A stretch of 64,000 nt of DNA from Bifidobacterium sp. ESL0784 (lineage in GTDB: Bacteria > Actinomycetota > Actinomycetes > Actinomycetales > Bifidobacteriaceae), in assembly GCF_029433295.1 (NCBI RefSeq), contig NZ_JAQTHV010000004.1:62001-126000 (forward strand). Reading direction: 5' to 3'. Positions 1 to 9,676 of the stretch are shown piece by piece. Position numbers and translations under genes: made by a program. The notes below the pieces were generated by a model. The model saw only the letters and a list, made by a program, of their open reading frames with translations, searched no databases and was not told the DNA's origin. Positions within the stretch are counted from its first letter, which is position 1. Every line of letters begins with the position of its first letter.

Positions 1-2
1 TG

Positions 3-1292
3 CACGACCCGAAGATCCACGAGATTGCACCCGCCGACGCGCAGGTCGATACCATGACCCATCACGTTTTCGAGGTTTCGCAGGGCAACAAATATGAGGT
101 CATCCGCGAGCTTGCCAGCGGCAAGGGCAAGCGCATCCTCTTCACCCGCACCAAATACCAGGCCAAGAAGATGGCCGACAAGCTCGTCAAGGAGGGCATC
201 CCGGCAGTCGACTTGCAGGGTAACCTTTCGCAGAACCAGCGCGACCGGCACTTGGCCGCGTTCACTTCCGGGGATGTCAACGTGCTGGTGGCCACCGATG
301 TGGCTGCGCGTGGCATCGACGTCAGCGACGTGGCGATGGTGGTGCAGACCGAGCCGCCCGAGGACTCCAAGTCGTTCCTGCATCGTTCGGGACGTACCGC
401 ACGCGCGGGCGAATCTGGCGATGTGGTCACACTCGTTCTGCCTCAGCAGCGCCGTGATGCGCGTCAGATGCTGCATCGTGCCGGTATCAAGGCCAAGAGC
501 CAGCAGGTTGTTCCGGGTTCCCCCGAACTTGAAGAGCTGGTGGGGGAGCACGCTCCGCTGGTCGAAGGCTGGACGCTGACCGTTCCGGTCGTCAACCGCA
601 GGGCCGGACGCACCGGTCGCGGTGGGCGCAACGAGGGCCGCGGCGGGCGAGGCAGACGCGGCGGCTACGGGCGTAAGGATCGTGGCGGACGCCGTGACCG
701 TAACAATCGGCATGAAGATTCCGGACGCTCGTTCAATAAACGCGGTCGTGACGATTCCGGCGAAGGCTTCAACGAGCGCGGCGGACATGACGGTGGATTC
801 AATGATTCTCGAGATTTCAGCGATTCCCGCTCGCGTGGCGGACGCCGTGACGGGCATAAGAACCGCAACCCGCGTTACGATGATGGCCAAGGTCCGATTG
901 ACGGCCGTTCTTCACGCGGTCATCGCGATGACCGTCGCTCACGCGATTTCTACGACGACGATTACCGCAAGGGCAGCGGCAAGCGTTCTCGCCATTCCGA
1001 TTATGATGATCGCGGCCAGCGCGGCGGCAAAGGCAAAGGCCGCTACGGCAAGCGTTCCGGCGGACGTAACGGCGGTTATTCCGAGGGCTATGGCGATTCC
1101 TACGGCTCCGGAAAGTCAAACCGTCACGGCGGCTATGGCAAGTCGGGCAGTCGTGGACGTGACGAGGGCTACGAAGGCCGTTCCGGCAATCGCGGACGCG
1201 ACGGCAACCGCAACCAGCGCTCCCGCAAGGCCGACGGCTTCCATCGCTCGCATGGCAAGCGCAACTCGACCCCGTTCCGTCGTTCCCGCTGA
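3..1292 (+). CDS. DEAD-box RNA helicase, C-terminal part (5' end outside window)
   Basis: The reading frame is open from the window edge, so this is the 3' part of a longer gene; 429 residues are visible. They begin in the linker and contain the second RecA-like domain of a DEAD-box helicase: TDVAARGIDV (motif V, about residue 97) and HRSGRTARAG (motif VI, about residue 127). From about residue 200 to the end the protein is a basic, low-complexity tail rich in Arg, Gly, Asp, Ser and Tyr, with many RGG/GRGG-type runs. Such tails usually bind RNA and can drive condensate formation. The family unwinds RNA duplexes in ribosome assembly, cold adaptation or RNA decay; which one cannot be told without the N-terminus. 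A strong terminator follows. DeaD/CsdA-like and RhlE-like members both remain possible. Confidence 0.9.
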   Translation, partial: HDPKIHEIAPADAQVDTMTHHVFEVSQGNKYEVIRELASGKGKRILFTRTKYQAKKMADKLVKEGIPAVDLQGNLSQNQRDRHLAAFTSGDVNVLVATDVAARGIDVSDVAMVVQTEPPEDSKSFLHRSGRTARAGESGDVVTLVLPQQRRDARQMLHRAGIKAKSQQVVPGSPELEELVGEHAPLVEGWTLTVPVVNRRAGRTGRGGRNEGRGGRGRRGGYGRKDRGGRRDRNNRHEDSGRSFNKRGRDDSGEGFNERGGHDGGFNDSRDFSDSRSRGGRRDGHKNRNPRYDDGQGPIDGRSSRGHRDDRRSRDFYDDDYRKGSGKRSRHSDYDDRGQRGGKGKGRYGKRSGGRNGGYSEGYGDSYGSGKSNRHGGYGKSGSRGRDEGYEGRSGNRGRDGNRNQRSRKADGFHRSHGKRNSTPFRRSR

Positions 1293-1348
1293 GAAGTGGT
1301 AGACGGCGGCTTGGTACTCGCTACTTGCCGGCCGCAACCTGATTTATC

Positions 1349-1382
1349 AAAGGTGTCATGGGATAACCCATGGCACCTTTTT
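1349..1382 (+). terminator. Rho-independent terminator after the DEAD-box helicase
   Basis: The 14-bp arms AAAGGTGTCATGGG and CCCATGGCACCTTT pair with one G-U around the loop ATAA. A short T-tract follows. Confidence 0.85.
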
Positions 1383-1457
1383 GTTGTCGTCAGAAAAGTG
1401 CGGGGTTGATCGTATAAAATGTGTTCTCTGACGTAGACACTGCGATTATGCTCGCAT

Positions 1458-1495
1458 GTGAAATCGGGCAGGTACGGCGGATAGAGTTGTCATTG
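1458..1495 (+). promoter_or_regulatory. Candidate leaderless promoter of the UvrA paralogue
   Basis: GTGAAA at 1458 and TAGAGT at 1482 are spaced 18 bp. The -10 box ends 7 bp before the GTG start at 1495, so transcription would begin at or next to the start codon. No Shine-Dalgarno sequence is visible upstream. Both boxes are imperfect matches. Confidence 0.35.
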
Positions 1496-4131
1496 TGAAC
1501 AACGACGAGAATGGAATGCATAAGACGGGCTCGAGGAACGGTAATGGTAATACAAAAGTTCCTAGCTTGAATAAAGCAGAAGGTTCTTCGGTACCGCAGG
1601 CCATCGAAGTGCGTGGCGCTCGCGTCCATAATTTGCGAGACATCGATGTTTCCATTCCTTTGAATGAACTTGTCGGCATCGCGGGGGTTTCAGGTTCAGG
1701 CAAATCCTCGCTGGCGCTTGGCGTGCTATACGCCGAAGGTTCGCGGCGCTATCTTGACGCACTTTCGACCTACACCCGCCGGCGAATGACGCAGGCCGAG
1801 AAGCCACAGGTCGATTCGGTGCGGTTCATTCCGCCGGCTTTGGCGTTGCGTCAGCGGCCGGGCGTCGGTGGTATGCGTTCGACGTTCGGCACTTCCACCG
1901 AAACGTTGAACGTGCTCCGGTTGATGTTCTCGCGTCTGGCCTCACACCGTTGCCCGAACGGGCATTATCAAAAGCCGACGCTCGATGTCGCCGCCGAGAT
2001 TCCCATCCATTGCGCGGCCTGCGGTGCACTCGTAGAGCCTCCAAGTGCTGAGCAGCTGGCGTTCAATTCCACTGGTGCCTGCCCGAAATGCCAGGGAACC
2101 GGAACCATCCACGAAGTCAACGACGCCGCTCTGGTTCCTGACGAAAACCTCACCATCGATGAAGGCGCCGTCGTGCCGTGGCGGACTTTCGGTTTCAACG
2201 TCCAGCCCGATATCGTGCGCGAATTCGGCGTGCGCACCGATGTCCCGTTCAAGGAACTGACCGACAAGGAACGTGACATCGTCTTCAACGGCCCGGAAGA
2301 GAAGAAGCCCATCACCATTACTTCGGTCAAAGGCGTCCATCATCTCGGCTTCACATTCCGCAACGCGCGGCTGACGGTGACCAAGGAGCTCGACCGCGCC
2401 AACGATGAGAAACGGTTGGCGAAGGTCTCCAAGTTTTTGATCGAGCGGACCTGCCCGGATTGCGGTGGATCACGCCTTAACGAAGCGGCAAGAGCTCCAA
2501 AAATCGGCAAATACAACTTGGCCGAAGTTACGGCTTGGCCGTTACGCAAGGTGCTTGAATGGGCAAAGACCGTGCCGGATTCGTTGCCGCAGGATATGCA
2601 GCAGATGGCCGACAGCTTGGTCGATACCTTGGAAGACATGGGCCGCAGGCTTATTCAGCTTGGCTTGGGTTACTTGACGCTTGACCGTGCCAGCGCCACG
2701 CTTTCAACCGGTGAGCGCCAGCGTGCCCAGCTTTCGCGTGCCGTGCGAAATGAAACCACGGGCGTGCTGTATGTGCTCGACGAGCCTTCCACAGGTCTGC
2801 ATCCGGCCAATATTGAAGGGCTTATTGGCGTGATGCGAGACTTGCTGGCTTCCGGCAATTCGGTGGTGTTTGTCGATCATGACGTTCATGTGCTCAACGC
2901 TGCCGATTATTTCATCGAAATGGGCCCAGGCGCAGGTAGCCGAGGCGGACGTATACTCGCGCAGGGTGCGCCGGCCGAAATACTGCGTAATCCGAAGTCG
3001 CGCATCGCCGGTTTCTTGGACGGCTCCCAACCTGTGGTCGTCCGCAAGCGCCTTGCATTGCCACCGGTTTCGAAAGCCGACTGGATCAGCATGAAAACCG
3101 ATGCCATCCATACCGTGCATCCGCTGGACGTCGCCATTCCCCGCGGACGGATGACCGCCGTCACCGGCGTCTCCGGTTCCGGCAAGACCACGATGGTTTT
3201 GGAGTCTTTGATTCCGGCGTTGCTGGCGCAGGAAAACCATACGCCGCTTCCGTCCCATGTTCGCTCGCTTGATGCTGCCGGCATCACGCGCGTGCGTCTG
3301 GTAGATTCCACGCCGATTGGCATCAACGTGCGTTCGACGGTCGCCACCTACACTGGCATCATGGATATGTTGCGCAAGGCCTTCGCCTCGGCGGCTGACG
3401 CCAAGAAGCGCAAGCTCAAGGTTTCGGCGTTCTCCTACAACACCGGCTCCCTGCGTTGCCCGCAATGCGACGGCACCGGTCAGATTAGCCTCGATATCCA
3501 GTTCCTGCCGGACGTCACCATCACCTGCCCGACTTGCGAAGGACGGCGTTATCGTCCGGAAGTCAACGATGTGAGGCTCGCAACGCCGACGCATCCGCAA
3601 GGGTTGACGTTGCCTGAAGTGCTCGATTTGGAAGTGGACGATGCCCTCGATGTCTTTGCGCTGGATGACGATTTTGGCGAGGCTTCCGGCGATATGATTA
3701 CCCCTGCTTTGCTCAGGCGCATCCACAAGGCGCTCAAAACACTTCACGACCTCGGTCTTGGCTACCTCACGCTGGGCGAGGACACCCCGAACCTTTCCGG
3801 AGGCGAGGCGCAGCGTCTCAAGCTTTCCAACGAGCTTGGCAAACGGCAGAGTACGTCACTGTTCGTCCTCGACGAGCCAACTACAGGCCTTCATCCCCTT
3901 GACGTCCGAACCCTGATTGACGTGCTGCAACGTTTGATAAAAGGTGGCGCAACGGTGGTCTTCATCGAGCACGATCTCGACATGATCGCCAACGCCGACT
4001 ACGTCATCGACATGGGTCCCGGCGGCGGCGAGGAAGGCGGCACAATTGTAGCCACCGGTACTCCAGACGACATAGCCGATAATCCCGCGAGTGTTACCGG
4101 CCATTACCTAGCCAAACACTTGGCGAGCTGA
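1495..4131 (+). CDS. UvrA-like ABC ATPase (UvrA2 class, no UvrB-binding domain)
   Basis: The 878-residue protein has two ABC ATPase halves in the UvrA arrangement. Walker A GVSGSGKSS lies near residue 63 and GVSGSGKTT near 557; the signatures are LSTGERQR near 402 and LSGGEAQRL near 767. Zinc-module cysteines occur at CPNGH/CAACG (153-178), CPKCQGTG (196), CPQCDGTG (656) and CPTCEG (678). Only about 20 residues separate the first two cysteine pairs, where canonical UvrA carries about 120 residues that bind UvrB. That places it with UvrA2-type paralogues, linked in other bacteria to tolerance of DNA-damaging drugs rather than to core UvrABC repair. The first signature has Thr in place of the usual Gly. 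The GTG start lacks a clear ribosome binding site; an ATG seven codons in (1516) is an alternative. Confidence 0.85.
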   Translation: MNNDENGMHKTGSRNGNGNTKVPSLNKAEGSSVPQAIEVRGARVHNLRDIDVSIPLNELVGIAGVSGSGKSSLALGVLYAEGSRRYLDALSTYTRRRMTQAEKPQVDSVRFIPPALALRQRPGVGGMRSTFGTSTETLNVLRLMFSRLASHRCPNGHYQKPTLDVAAEIPIHCAACGALVEPPSAEQLAFNSTGACPKCQGTGTIHEVNDAALVPDENLTIDEGAVVPWRTFGFNVQPDIVREFGVRTDVPFKELTDKERDIVFNGPEEKKPITITSVKGVHHLGFTFRNARLTVTKELDRANDEKRLAKVSKFLIERTCPDCGGSRLNEAARAPKIGKYNLAEVTAWPLRKVLEWAKTVPDSLPQDMQQMADSLVDTLEDMGRRLIQLGLGYLTLDRASATLSTGERQRAQLSRAVRNETTGVLYVLDEPSTGLHPANIEGLIGVMRDLLASGNSVVFVDHDVHVLNAADYFIEMGPGAGSRGGRILAQGAPAEILRNPKSRIAGFLDGSQPVVVRKRLALPPVSKADWISMKTDAIHTVHPLDVAIPRGRMTAVTGVSGSGKTTMVLESLIPALLAQENHTPLPSHVRSLDAAGITRVRLVDSTPIGINVRSTVATYTGIMDMLRKAFASAADAKKRKLKVSAFSYNTGSLRCPQCDGTGQISLDIQFLPDVTITCPTCEGRRYRPEVNDVRLATPTHPQGLTLPEVLDLEVDDALDVFALDDDFGEASGDMITPALLRRIHKALKTLHDLGLGYLTLGEDTPNLSGGEAQRLKLSNELGKRQSTSLFVLDEPTTGLHPLDVRTLIDVLQRLIKGGATVVFIEHDLDMIANADYVIDMGPGGGEEGGTIVATGTPDDIADNPASVTGHYLAKHLAS

Positions 4132-4170
4132 AACAGTTGCCGAGGTTAATGTAATCGACTGCTAGAAACC

Positions 4171-4229
4171 GTTGGAATGAAGCCGATTGGGGTTCCGGTC
4201 TCGTCACTTCAGCTTCGACTGGCTTTATT
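4171..4229. terminator. Weak hairpin between convergent genes
   Basis: AATGAAGCC and GGCTTTATT pair over 9 bp with one G-U around a long loop, in the short gap between the convergent uvrA-like and msrAB genes. The position fits a bidirectional terminator, but the structure is weak. Confidence 0.3.
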
Positions 4230-4255
4230 CCGTCTGAGGTTTCCGCAGGCTTAGC

Positions 4256-5215
4256 TCACTGAGCGCTGTCAAGCATCTTCAGATACTTTCCGTACCCCTG
4301 CGCCTCCATCTGGTCGCGCGGAACGAAACGCAGCGAGGCCGAGTTCATGCAGTAGCGCAGTCCTCCCCGGTCCTGCGGTCCGTCGTCGAAGACGTGCCCC
4401 AGATGAATCTGCGAGTTGGCGGTGCGGATCTCGGTACGCGGCCGTCCGGGCAGCTTGGTGTCACGATGTTCCGTCAGAGCAGACGCATCGATCGGCTTGG
4501 AGAACGCCGGCCAACCGCAGCCCGCGTCGAACTTATCGGTGGAGAGGAACAGTGGTTCTCCACTCACGACGTCGACGTAGATGCCCGGCTCGAAGTTTTG
4601 ATCGTACTTGTTGGTGAACGGAGCCTCGGTCGCTGCCTTCTGCGTCACCGCGTACTGCTCGGGGTCGAGGTCCCAGACGCGCTCGATGTAGCGCTGACGC
4701 TTGCCGACGTTGAGCAACTTGGCCACCGGAATGTGGCAGTATTCGCCGGGGTTCTTGTCGAGATAATCCTGATGGTAGGTTTCGGCGGGGTAGAAGTTGC
4801 GCAGCGGCTCGACGATCACCGCTGGTTCGCGCCCCTCGCGAGCGGCAAGCTCCTGCAAAGCCTTCTGATATATGGCCTTCTGCACTTCGTCGAGGCAGAA
4901 CATCGCGGTGCGGTACTGCCGTCCGGTGTCGTTGCCCTGCTGGTCCACCGAGAACGGGTCGATGACATCCAGAAACAGCAACGTCAGCGTCCGCAAGGTC
5001 ACGCGTTTCGGATCATAGCCCACGCGCACTGTTTCGGCCGCGTCGGTGGCACCGGAGCAGACCTCTTCGTACGACGGATTCGCCTTGAGAGACTGCGCGT
5101 AGCCGACCTGCGTGTCAGTCACCCCGTCGACGCCCTGGAAATACCGTTCGACGCCCCAGAAGCATCCTCCCGCGAAGTATGCGGTCTGGGTTTCTGCGTT
5201 ATCTGTGTCCGTCAT
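4256..5215 (-). CDS. msrAB: Fused peptide methionine sulfoxide reductase MsrA/MsrB
   Basis: This cytosolic enzyme reduces methionine-S-sulfoxide (MsrA half) and methionine-R-sulfoxide (MsrB half) in oxidised proteins, using thioredoxin. GGCFWG (catalytic Cys about residue 18) opens the MsrA domain. The MsrB domain starts near residue 195 and holds CGWPAF (resolving Cys about 233), [10 protein letters not shown] and RYCMNS (catalytic Cys about 289). The two CxxC pairs that bind zinc in many MsrB proteins are absent ([13 protein letters not shown] occupies that region), so this is a zinc-free form. The 319 residues match a normal A-B fusion. The gene is divergent from the SNF2 helicase across about 200 bp. 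Confidence 0.95.
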   Translation of the reverse strand: MTDTDNAETQTAYFAGGCFWGVERYFQGVDGVTDTQVGYAQSLKANPSYEEVCSGATDAAETVRVGYDPKRVTLRTLTLLFLDVIDPFSVDQQGNDTGRQYRTAMFCLDEVQKAIYQKALQELAAREGREPAVIVEPLRNFYPAETYHQDYLDKNPGEYCHIPVAKLLNVGKRQRYIERVWDLDPEQYAVTQKAATEAPFTNKYDQNFEPGIYVDVVSGEPLFLSTDKFDAGCGWPAFSKPIDASALTEHRDTKLPGRPRTEIRTANSQIHLGHVFDDGPQDRGGLRYCMNSASLRFVPRDQMEAQGYGKYLKMLDSAQ

Positions 5216-5422
5216 GTCTCCTCCATATCAATTTCCTGCCATAGTAATTATTCGCGTGTTGTTGACAGTGTCTCACAAACCGCAGTAAAAGGACACGGCG
5301 CGTTCAATTTAGGCTTAAATACTGCGTTTTTCGCCGCTTTCTTGCGCCCGTTTTAGGAAGACACAGGATTTCACCGAATTTCTAAAAGGAGTAGAATAGA
5401 AGTTTGCGGTCTTTGATATTCG

Positions 5423-8400
5423 ATGATGATATTTGACAATATCGAAACTGGTTACAGACGGAAAGCGAAACGGCAGCGAAAAGGGGAATGCGATTTGGAT
5501 TGGCATGCGTCGGTGTACGGGTCGAGAACCGGTGGCTCTGGGGGATTCGGGCTTGGATCAGGTTCCGACAACGATACGTTCGGCGGGATTGCTGATCCTG
5601 ACGGCGGCGTGACTTTCGGTGCGGCCGAGCCGGCCGTTCCCGAAAAGGTCTTGCGGCAGCGCGGTGGCAAGGCCTTCTATCGCGCCTACGAGGTCATTTC
5701 CAGCGGGCGTATGCACAATCTGACCTGCACTCCCGGTGAAGATGGCACGTTGCTGGCCGCCTCCGTGGAGGCTGCCGACGAATTCGCGGACGATTACGCG
5801 GTGAGTGCCCGCATCGATGAAAATCATGGTGAGATCATTGACTCGGACTGCACCTGCCCGGCGTTCGGGCGGTTTGGGACCATCTGCAAGCATGTCATCG
5901 CGCTGATAATGCAATACAATGACACGCCGCAGAAGTTCGAGGAACTCGGCAATGGTGTGGTCGCAAGCGGCTCGCGGGGCGGCGGGGGAATCGGCGCTCG
6001 CCGCCAGAAGGTCGTTCGTCGCACCTCGCGGGTGCTGCGTTCGTTCATGCAGCAGGAGGATACCCAGCTTCAGGAACAGGCCAAGAACCGTCAGCTGGAT
6101 CTCTTGAAGGAGGTCAGCAGCCGCGCTTCCGGCGATATCGGCAGTGGGGTGGCGCTGAGCCGTCACATGCCCATCGGCTCGGTTGTGCTGCGCCCGATGC
6201 TCGAAAATTCGGGGCGTGATTGGTATCTGCGTCTGCATATCGCTGTTCCTTCCAAGGGCATTTCCTACGTCGTCAAGGACGTGCGTGCGCTGGTCGAGGC
6301 CGTGCAGCGACGCGAATTTGTGACGTACGGTAAAAAGCTGGCGTTCGTGCATTCCCGCGATTCGTTCGACGAACGTTCACGCTCGATTCTGGCCATTCTC
6401 GGCCGTGCCATCGAGATCCGCAAAAGCGTTTCCGGCGATTACGAGTTTTACCAGAGCAAGGTGGAAGCCCAGGAAATGCGGCTTTCCGACGACGAGACCG
6501 CGGAACTGCTGGATTTGTTCATCGATGCCGATGTAACGTTGGACTATGTGCCGCTTCACGGCAATTTCGCTTCGGCAATTCCGGTTCGTGTGATCGAAGG
6601 GGATCCTGATTTGGGTCTTGAGGTCGTCCGCGCCGATGATGAGGATGATACGGACGATAGTGCTTTATCGTCGGTCCAGAAATCTGTGCGACAAAATGAC
6701 GATAAATCATCGCAAAAAACCGGTTATGTTATCCGTCATTCCCTCAATATCCAAAAATTCATCATCGGACGAGGCTCGTCGTTCGTAGTCGTCGGGTCAC
6801 CGGACACCAGCGGTTCGTTCGGTTTGGATACCCCCGAAATCCACCGCTGTTCCAATGCCATAATTTCGAACCGCAACCTGCTCGGGGTGCTTTGTGCTTC
6901 AGACGAACGCGGGGATTTGTACTTAAGCGACGACGATATCGAAGAGTTTTCGCGCACGGTGCTTCCTGCGCTCGATCCGGTCCGTGATGATGGTGACGAT
7001 GACACTTCCCACGAAGGTATTGCCGTGAAGCTACCGCCGGAACTTGTCAAAATGCGCCGCGTGCCTTGCCATATCGAAACGTATCTGGACCGGGACAAGA
7101 AGGGCATCACCTGCGATGTGCAGGCGCGATATGGTGACGAACGTTTCCATGTCTTCTCTGGTATTGGCCCCAATGAGCCGGTTGCCCGTGATCGCGAGAC
7201 CGAACGTCTTGCCGTGGAGGCTGTGCGTCAGTACTTCCCGATGCCAGACGGCCCGATAGCGCGTATCGACGAGGACAACGACAAGGCGATTTACAAGCTT
7301 CTGAACGAGGGGCTTCCCGTTTTGCGGGGCCTCGGAGAGGTGTTCTCCACACCGAGTTTCGACGGTCTTACGTCCTCGCCGCATCCTGTTTTCAAGATCG
7401 GTCTCTCCATCAAATCCGGCTTGGTCGAAATCTCGCCGATTGCGGACGAAATCGACCCGTCCGAAGTGCCGGCGCTGCTCAACAGCTATCGCAAGCGTCG
7501 TAAGTTCCATCGTCTGCGCAACGGCGCTTTCGTCAACATGGCCGACGTCGACACCAGCAAATTGGACGAGGTCAGCAGCGACCTGGGTCTGAAGCCGGTC
7601 GATCTCGATTCTGGCGCTGTTTCCGTGCCTGCATATGAGGCCTATTATCTCGACAACCAGGCGGACGACGAAGACAAAAGCGATGAATTCCGTAGCTACT
7701 TGAACGATCTGCGCGTCATCGACCCGAAGACCTACAAGGTGCCGAAGTCGCTTGCACATGTGCTGCGGCCGTATCAGGTCGAAGGATTCCGCTGGCTCAA
7801 CGCAGTGTCCGACAAGGGCTTCGGCGGTATTCTTGCCGACGAGATGGGCTTGGGCAAGACCGTGCAGATGCTTTCATACTTGGTGTCGCGGCGCGACGAG
7901 CAGCGCCAAATCGGGCCGAATCTTATCGTCTGCCCGGCCTCGCTGGTTTACAACTGGGCCGCGGAATGTGCCAAATTCGCCCCCGAGCTCAACGTGCAGG
8001 TGCTTGCCGGTTCCAAGGCCGAACGTCGCACGACTCTGAAGAATACGAAGGCTTGGTATGAAGGCAGGAAAGCACGGAATCAAAAGAATACGGATGGTGC
8101 ACAGCCGAGTTTCGATATTTCGACGGATGATTCCGACCTTCTGAACCACAATCAGATGCTCTCTGAATCCGATATGGAACTACAGACTTCTAATCAGTTG
8201 GTCTCGGGGGAGCGGCGGACTCATAAGCTGTCGGTTTCTGCTGTACGCGCCGATAATCCTGTTATATCTGCGTCGGACGACGACGGCTGGCAGAGCGCCA
8301 ATAGCCCCCAGCAGATAGATGACGATGACACCGCACAATGGGTCGCACCCGACGTTTTGATTACTTCATATGACCTGCTGCGCCGCGATATCGACGATTA

Positions 8401-9649
8401 CGACGGTCTCGAATGTTATTGTATGACACTTGATGAGGCGCAATATATCAAGAACCATGCCACCAAGTCAGCTCACGCCGTGCGCTCCGTCAGCGCGTGC
8501 CACCGTTTCGCCCTGACTGGCACGCCGATCGAGAACCGGCTTTCCGAGCTGTGGAGCATCTTCGATTTCCTCATGCCCGGCATGCTCGGAGCCTACAAGC
8601 ACTTCCGCGACCGTTTCGAAATGCCGATTCTCTCCGGCGACGAAAACGCACAGGCTAAGCTGCAGGCGTTCGTCGGCCCGTTTATTCTGCGGCGTCTCAA
8701 GTCGCAGGTTTTGAAGGATTTGCCGGACAAGATTGAGAACGTCATCACCGTCCAGCTTGAAGGGGAGCAGCGCAAGCTTTATGCGGCGCTCGAGCAGCAG
8801 CTGCGTGCCATGCTCAACAAACAGCGCGACATCGAATACAAAACGGGCAAGATTCAGATTCTCGCCCAGCTCACCCGACTGCGTCAGGCCTGCTGCGACC
8901 CACGACTGCTGTTCAGCAATGTCGGCAGCAACGTCGTCAAAAAGGATGCGCACGTCTGGGGTGCGCCGAGCCGCGAGATCGAACGCGCCGACGACGAACC
9001 GATTGACGAACTCAGTGAAACCGCCGATGCGTCGGCGAACGCGATTGTAGGTAATGACGGTTCGGTGGGTGCCGGCTCTTCGGATACCTCGAAAACTGGT
9101 GCCGCCACCAAGCCTCGCAAGGTCACGTCTGCTAAGCTCGATGCCATCGAAGAGCTGGTCTCCAGCTGCCAGGATGCCGGCCGCAAGATGCTGATTTTCT
9201 CCCAGTTCACCAGCTTCCTCGACCTGATCGCCGAACGTCTACGCAAGAACGGCGTCGCCTACAACGTCATCACCGGTGTCACCCCCAAGCGCAAGCGCCT
9301 CGAGCTGGTTGACCAGTTCAACTCCGACGACACCCCGGTTTTCCTGATTTCCCTGAAGGCTGGCAACACGGGCCTGAACCTCACGGGTGCCTGCGTGGTG
9401 GTGCATGCCGATCCGTGGTGGAACGCCGCCGCGCAAGAGCAAGCCACGGACCGCGCCCATCGCATCGGCCAGACCCAGGACGTCAACGTCTACCAGATCG
9501 TCGCCAAAGACACCATAGAGGAGCGCATCTTGAAAATGCAGCAGTCCAAGAGCGACCTAGCCCACCGTTTCGTAGACAAGGCTGGCACCGGCACCTCCGC
9601 CGGCATTTCGAACCTCACGAAGGACGATTTGCTGCAGTTGTTGGGGTAG
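5423..9649 (+). CDS. SWIM zinc-finger SNF2-family helicase
   Basis: This is a 1408-residue DNA-dependent ATPase of the bacterial SNF2 group. Near residue 140 a SWIM zinc finger reads CTCPAFGRFGTICKH. A long middle region follows, with an acidic stretch near 395-410. The SNF2 ATPase begins near 770 with ADEMGLGKT (about 807); motif II is DEAQYIKNH (about 1003), followed by TGTPIENRLSELWS. The C-terminal helicase domain has IFSQFTSFLD and DRAHRIGQ. An acidic insertion of about 100 residues sits between motifs I and II, and another precedes the C-terminal lobe. Bacterial relatives are implicated in transcription recycling or DNA repair; substrate unknown. The start is uncertain, since no ribosome binding site precedes 5423. 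The Mrr-like gene follows after 27 bp and may be cotranscribed. Confidence 0.88.
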   Translation: MMIFDNIETGYRRKAKRQRKGECDLDWHASVYGSRTGGSGGFGLGSGSDNDTFGGIADPDGGVTFGAAEPAVPEKVLRQRGGKAFYRAYEVISSGRMHNLTCTPGEDGTLLAASVEAADEFADDYAVSARIDENHGEIIDSDCTCPAFGRFGTICKHVIALIMQYNDTPQKFEELGNGVVASGSRGGGGIGARRQKVVRRTSRVLRSFMQQEDTQLQEQAKNRQLDLLKEVSSRASGDIGSGVALSRHMPIGSVVLRPMLENSGRDWYLRLHIAVPSKGISYVVKDVRALVEAVQRREFVTYGKKLAFVHSRDSFDERSRSILAILGRAIEIRKSVSGDYEFYQSKVEAQEMRLSDDETAELLDLFIDADVTLDYVPLHGNFASAIPVRVIEGDPDLGLEVVRADDEDDTDDSALSSVQKSVRQNDDKSSQKTGYVIRHSLNIQKFIIGRGSSFVVVGSPDTSGSFGLDTPEIHRCSNAIISNRNLLGVLCASDERGDLYLSDDDIEEFSRTVLPALDPVRDDGDDDTSHEGIAVKLPPELVKMRRVPCHIETYLDRDKKGITCDVQARYGDERFHVFSGIGPNEPVARDRETERLAVEAVRQYFPMPDGPIARIDEDNDKAIYKLLNEGLPVLRGLGEVFSTPSFDGLTSSPHPVFKIGLSIKSGLVEISPIADEIDPSEVPALLNSYRKRRKFHRLRNGAFVNMADVDTSKLDEVSSDLGLKPVDLDSGAVSVPAYEAYYLDNQADDEDKSDEFRSYLNDLRVIDPKTYKVPKSLAHVLRPYQVEGFRWLNAVSDKGFGGILADEMGLGKTVQMLSYLVSRRDEQRQIGPNLIVCPASLVYNWAAECAKFAPELNVQVLAGSKAERRTTLKNTKAWYEGRKARNQKNTDGAQPSFDISTDDSDLLNHNQMLSESDMELQTSNQLVSGERRTHKLSVSAVRADNPVISASDDDGWQSANSPQQIDDDDTAQWVAPDVLITSYDLLRRDIDDYDGLECYCMTLDEAQYIKNHATKSAHAVRSVSACHRFALTGTPIENRLSELWSIFDFLMPGMLGAYKHFRDRFEMPILSGDENAQAKLQAFVGPFILRRLKSQVLKDLPDKIENVITVQLEGEQRKLYAALEQQLRAMLNKQRDIEYKTGKIQILAQLTRLRQACCDPRLLFSNVGSNVVKKDAHVWGAPSREIERADDEPIDELSETADASANAIVGNDGSVGAGSSDTSKTGAATKPRKVTSAKLDAIEELVSSCQDAGRKMLIFSQFTSFLDLIAERLRKNGVAYNVITGVTPKRKRLELVDQFNSDDTPVFLISLKAGNTGLNLTGACVVVHADPWWNAAAQEQATDRAHRIGQTQDVNVYQIVAKDTIEERILKMQQSKSDLAHRFVDKAGTGTSAGISNLTKDDLLQLLG

Positions 9650-9676
9650 GGATTATCTAAAGGTAATATTTTATTT

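Noticed and set aside
2704..3747. Minus-strand open frame of 347 codons
   Set aside because: It is entirely inside the UvrA-like gene and carries no domain or ribosome binding site.
4394..5356. Long plus-strand open frame of 320 codons
   Set aside because: It is antisense to msrAB, whose catalytic motifs are all present; high GC makes such shadow frames common.
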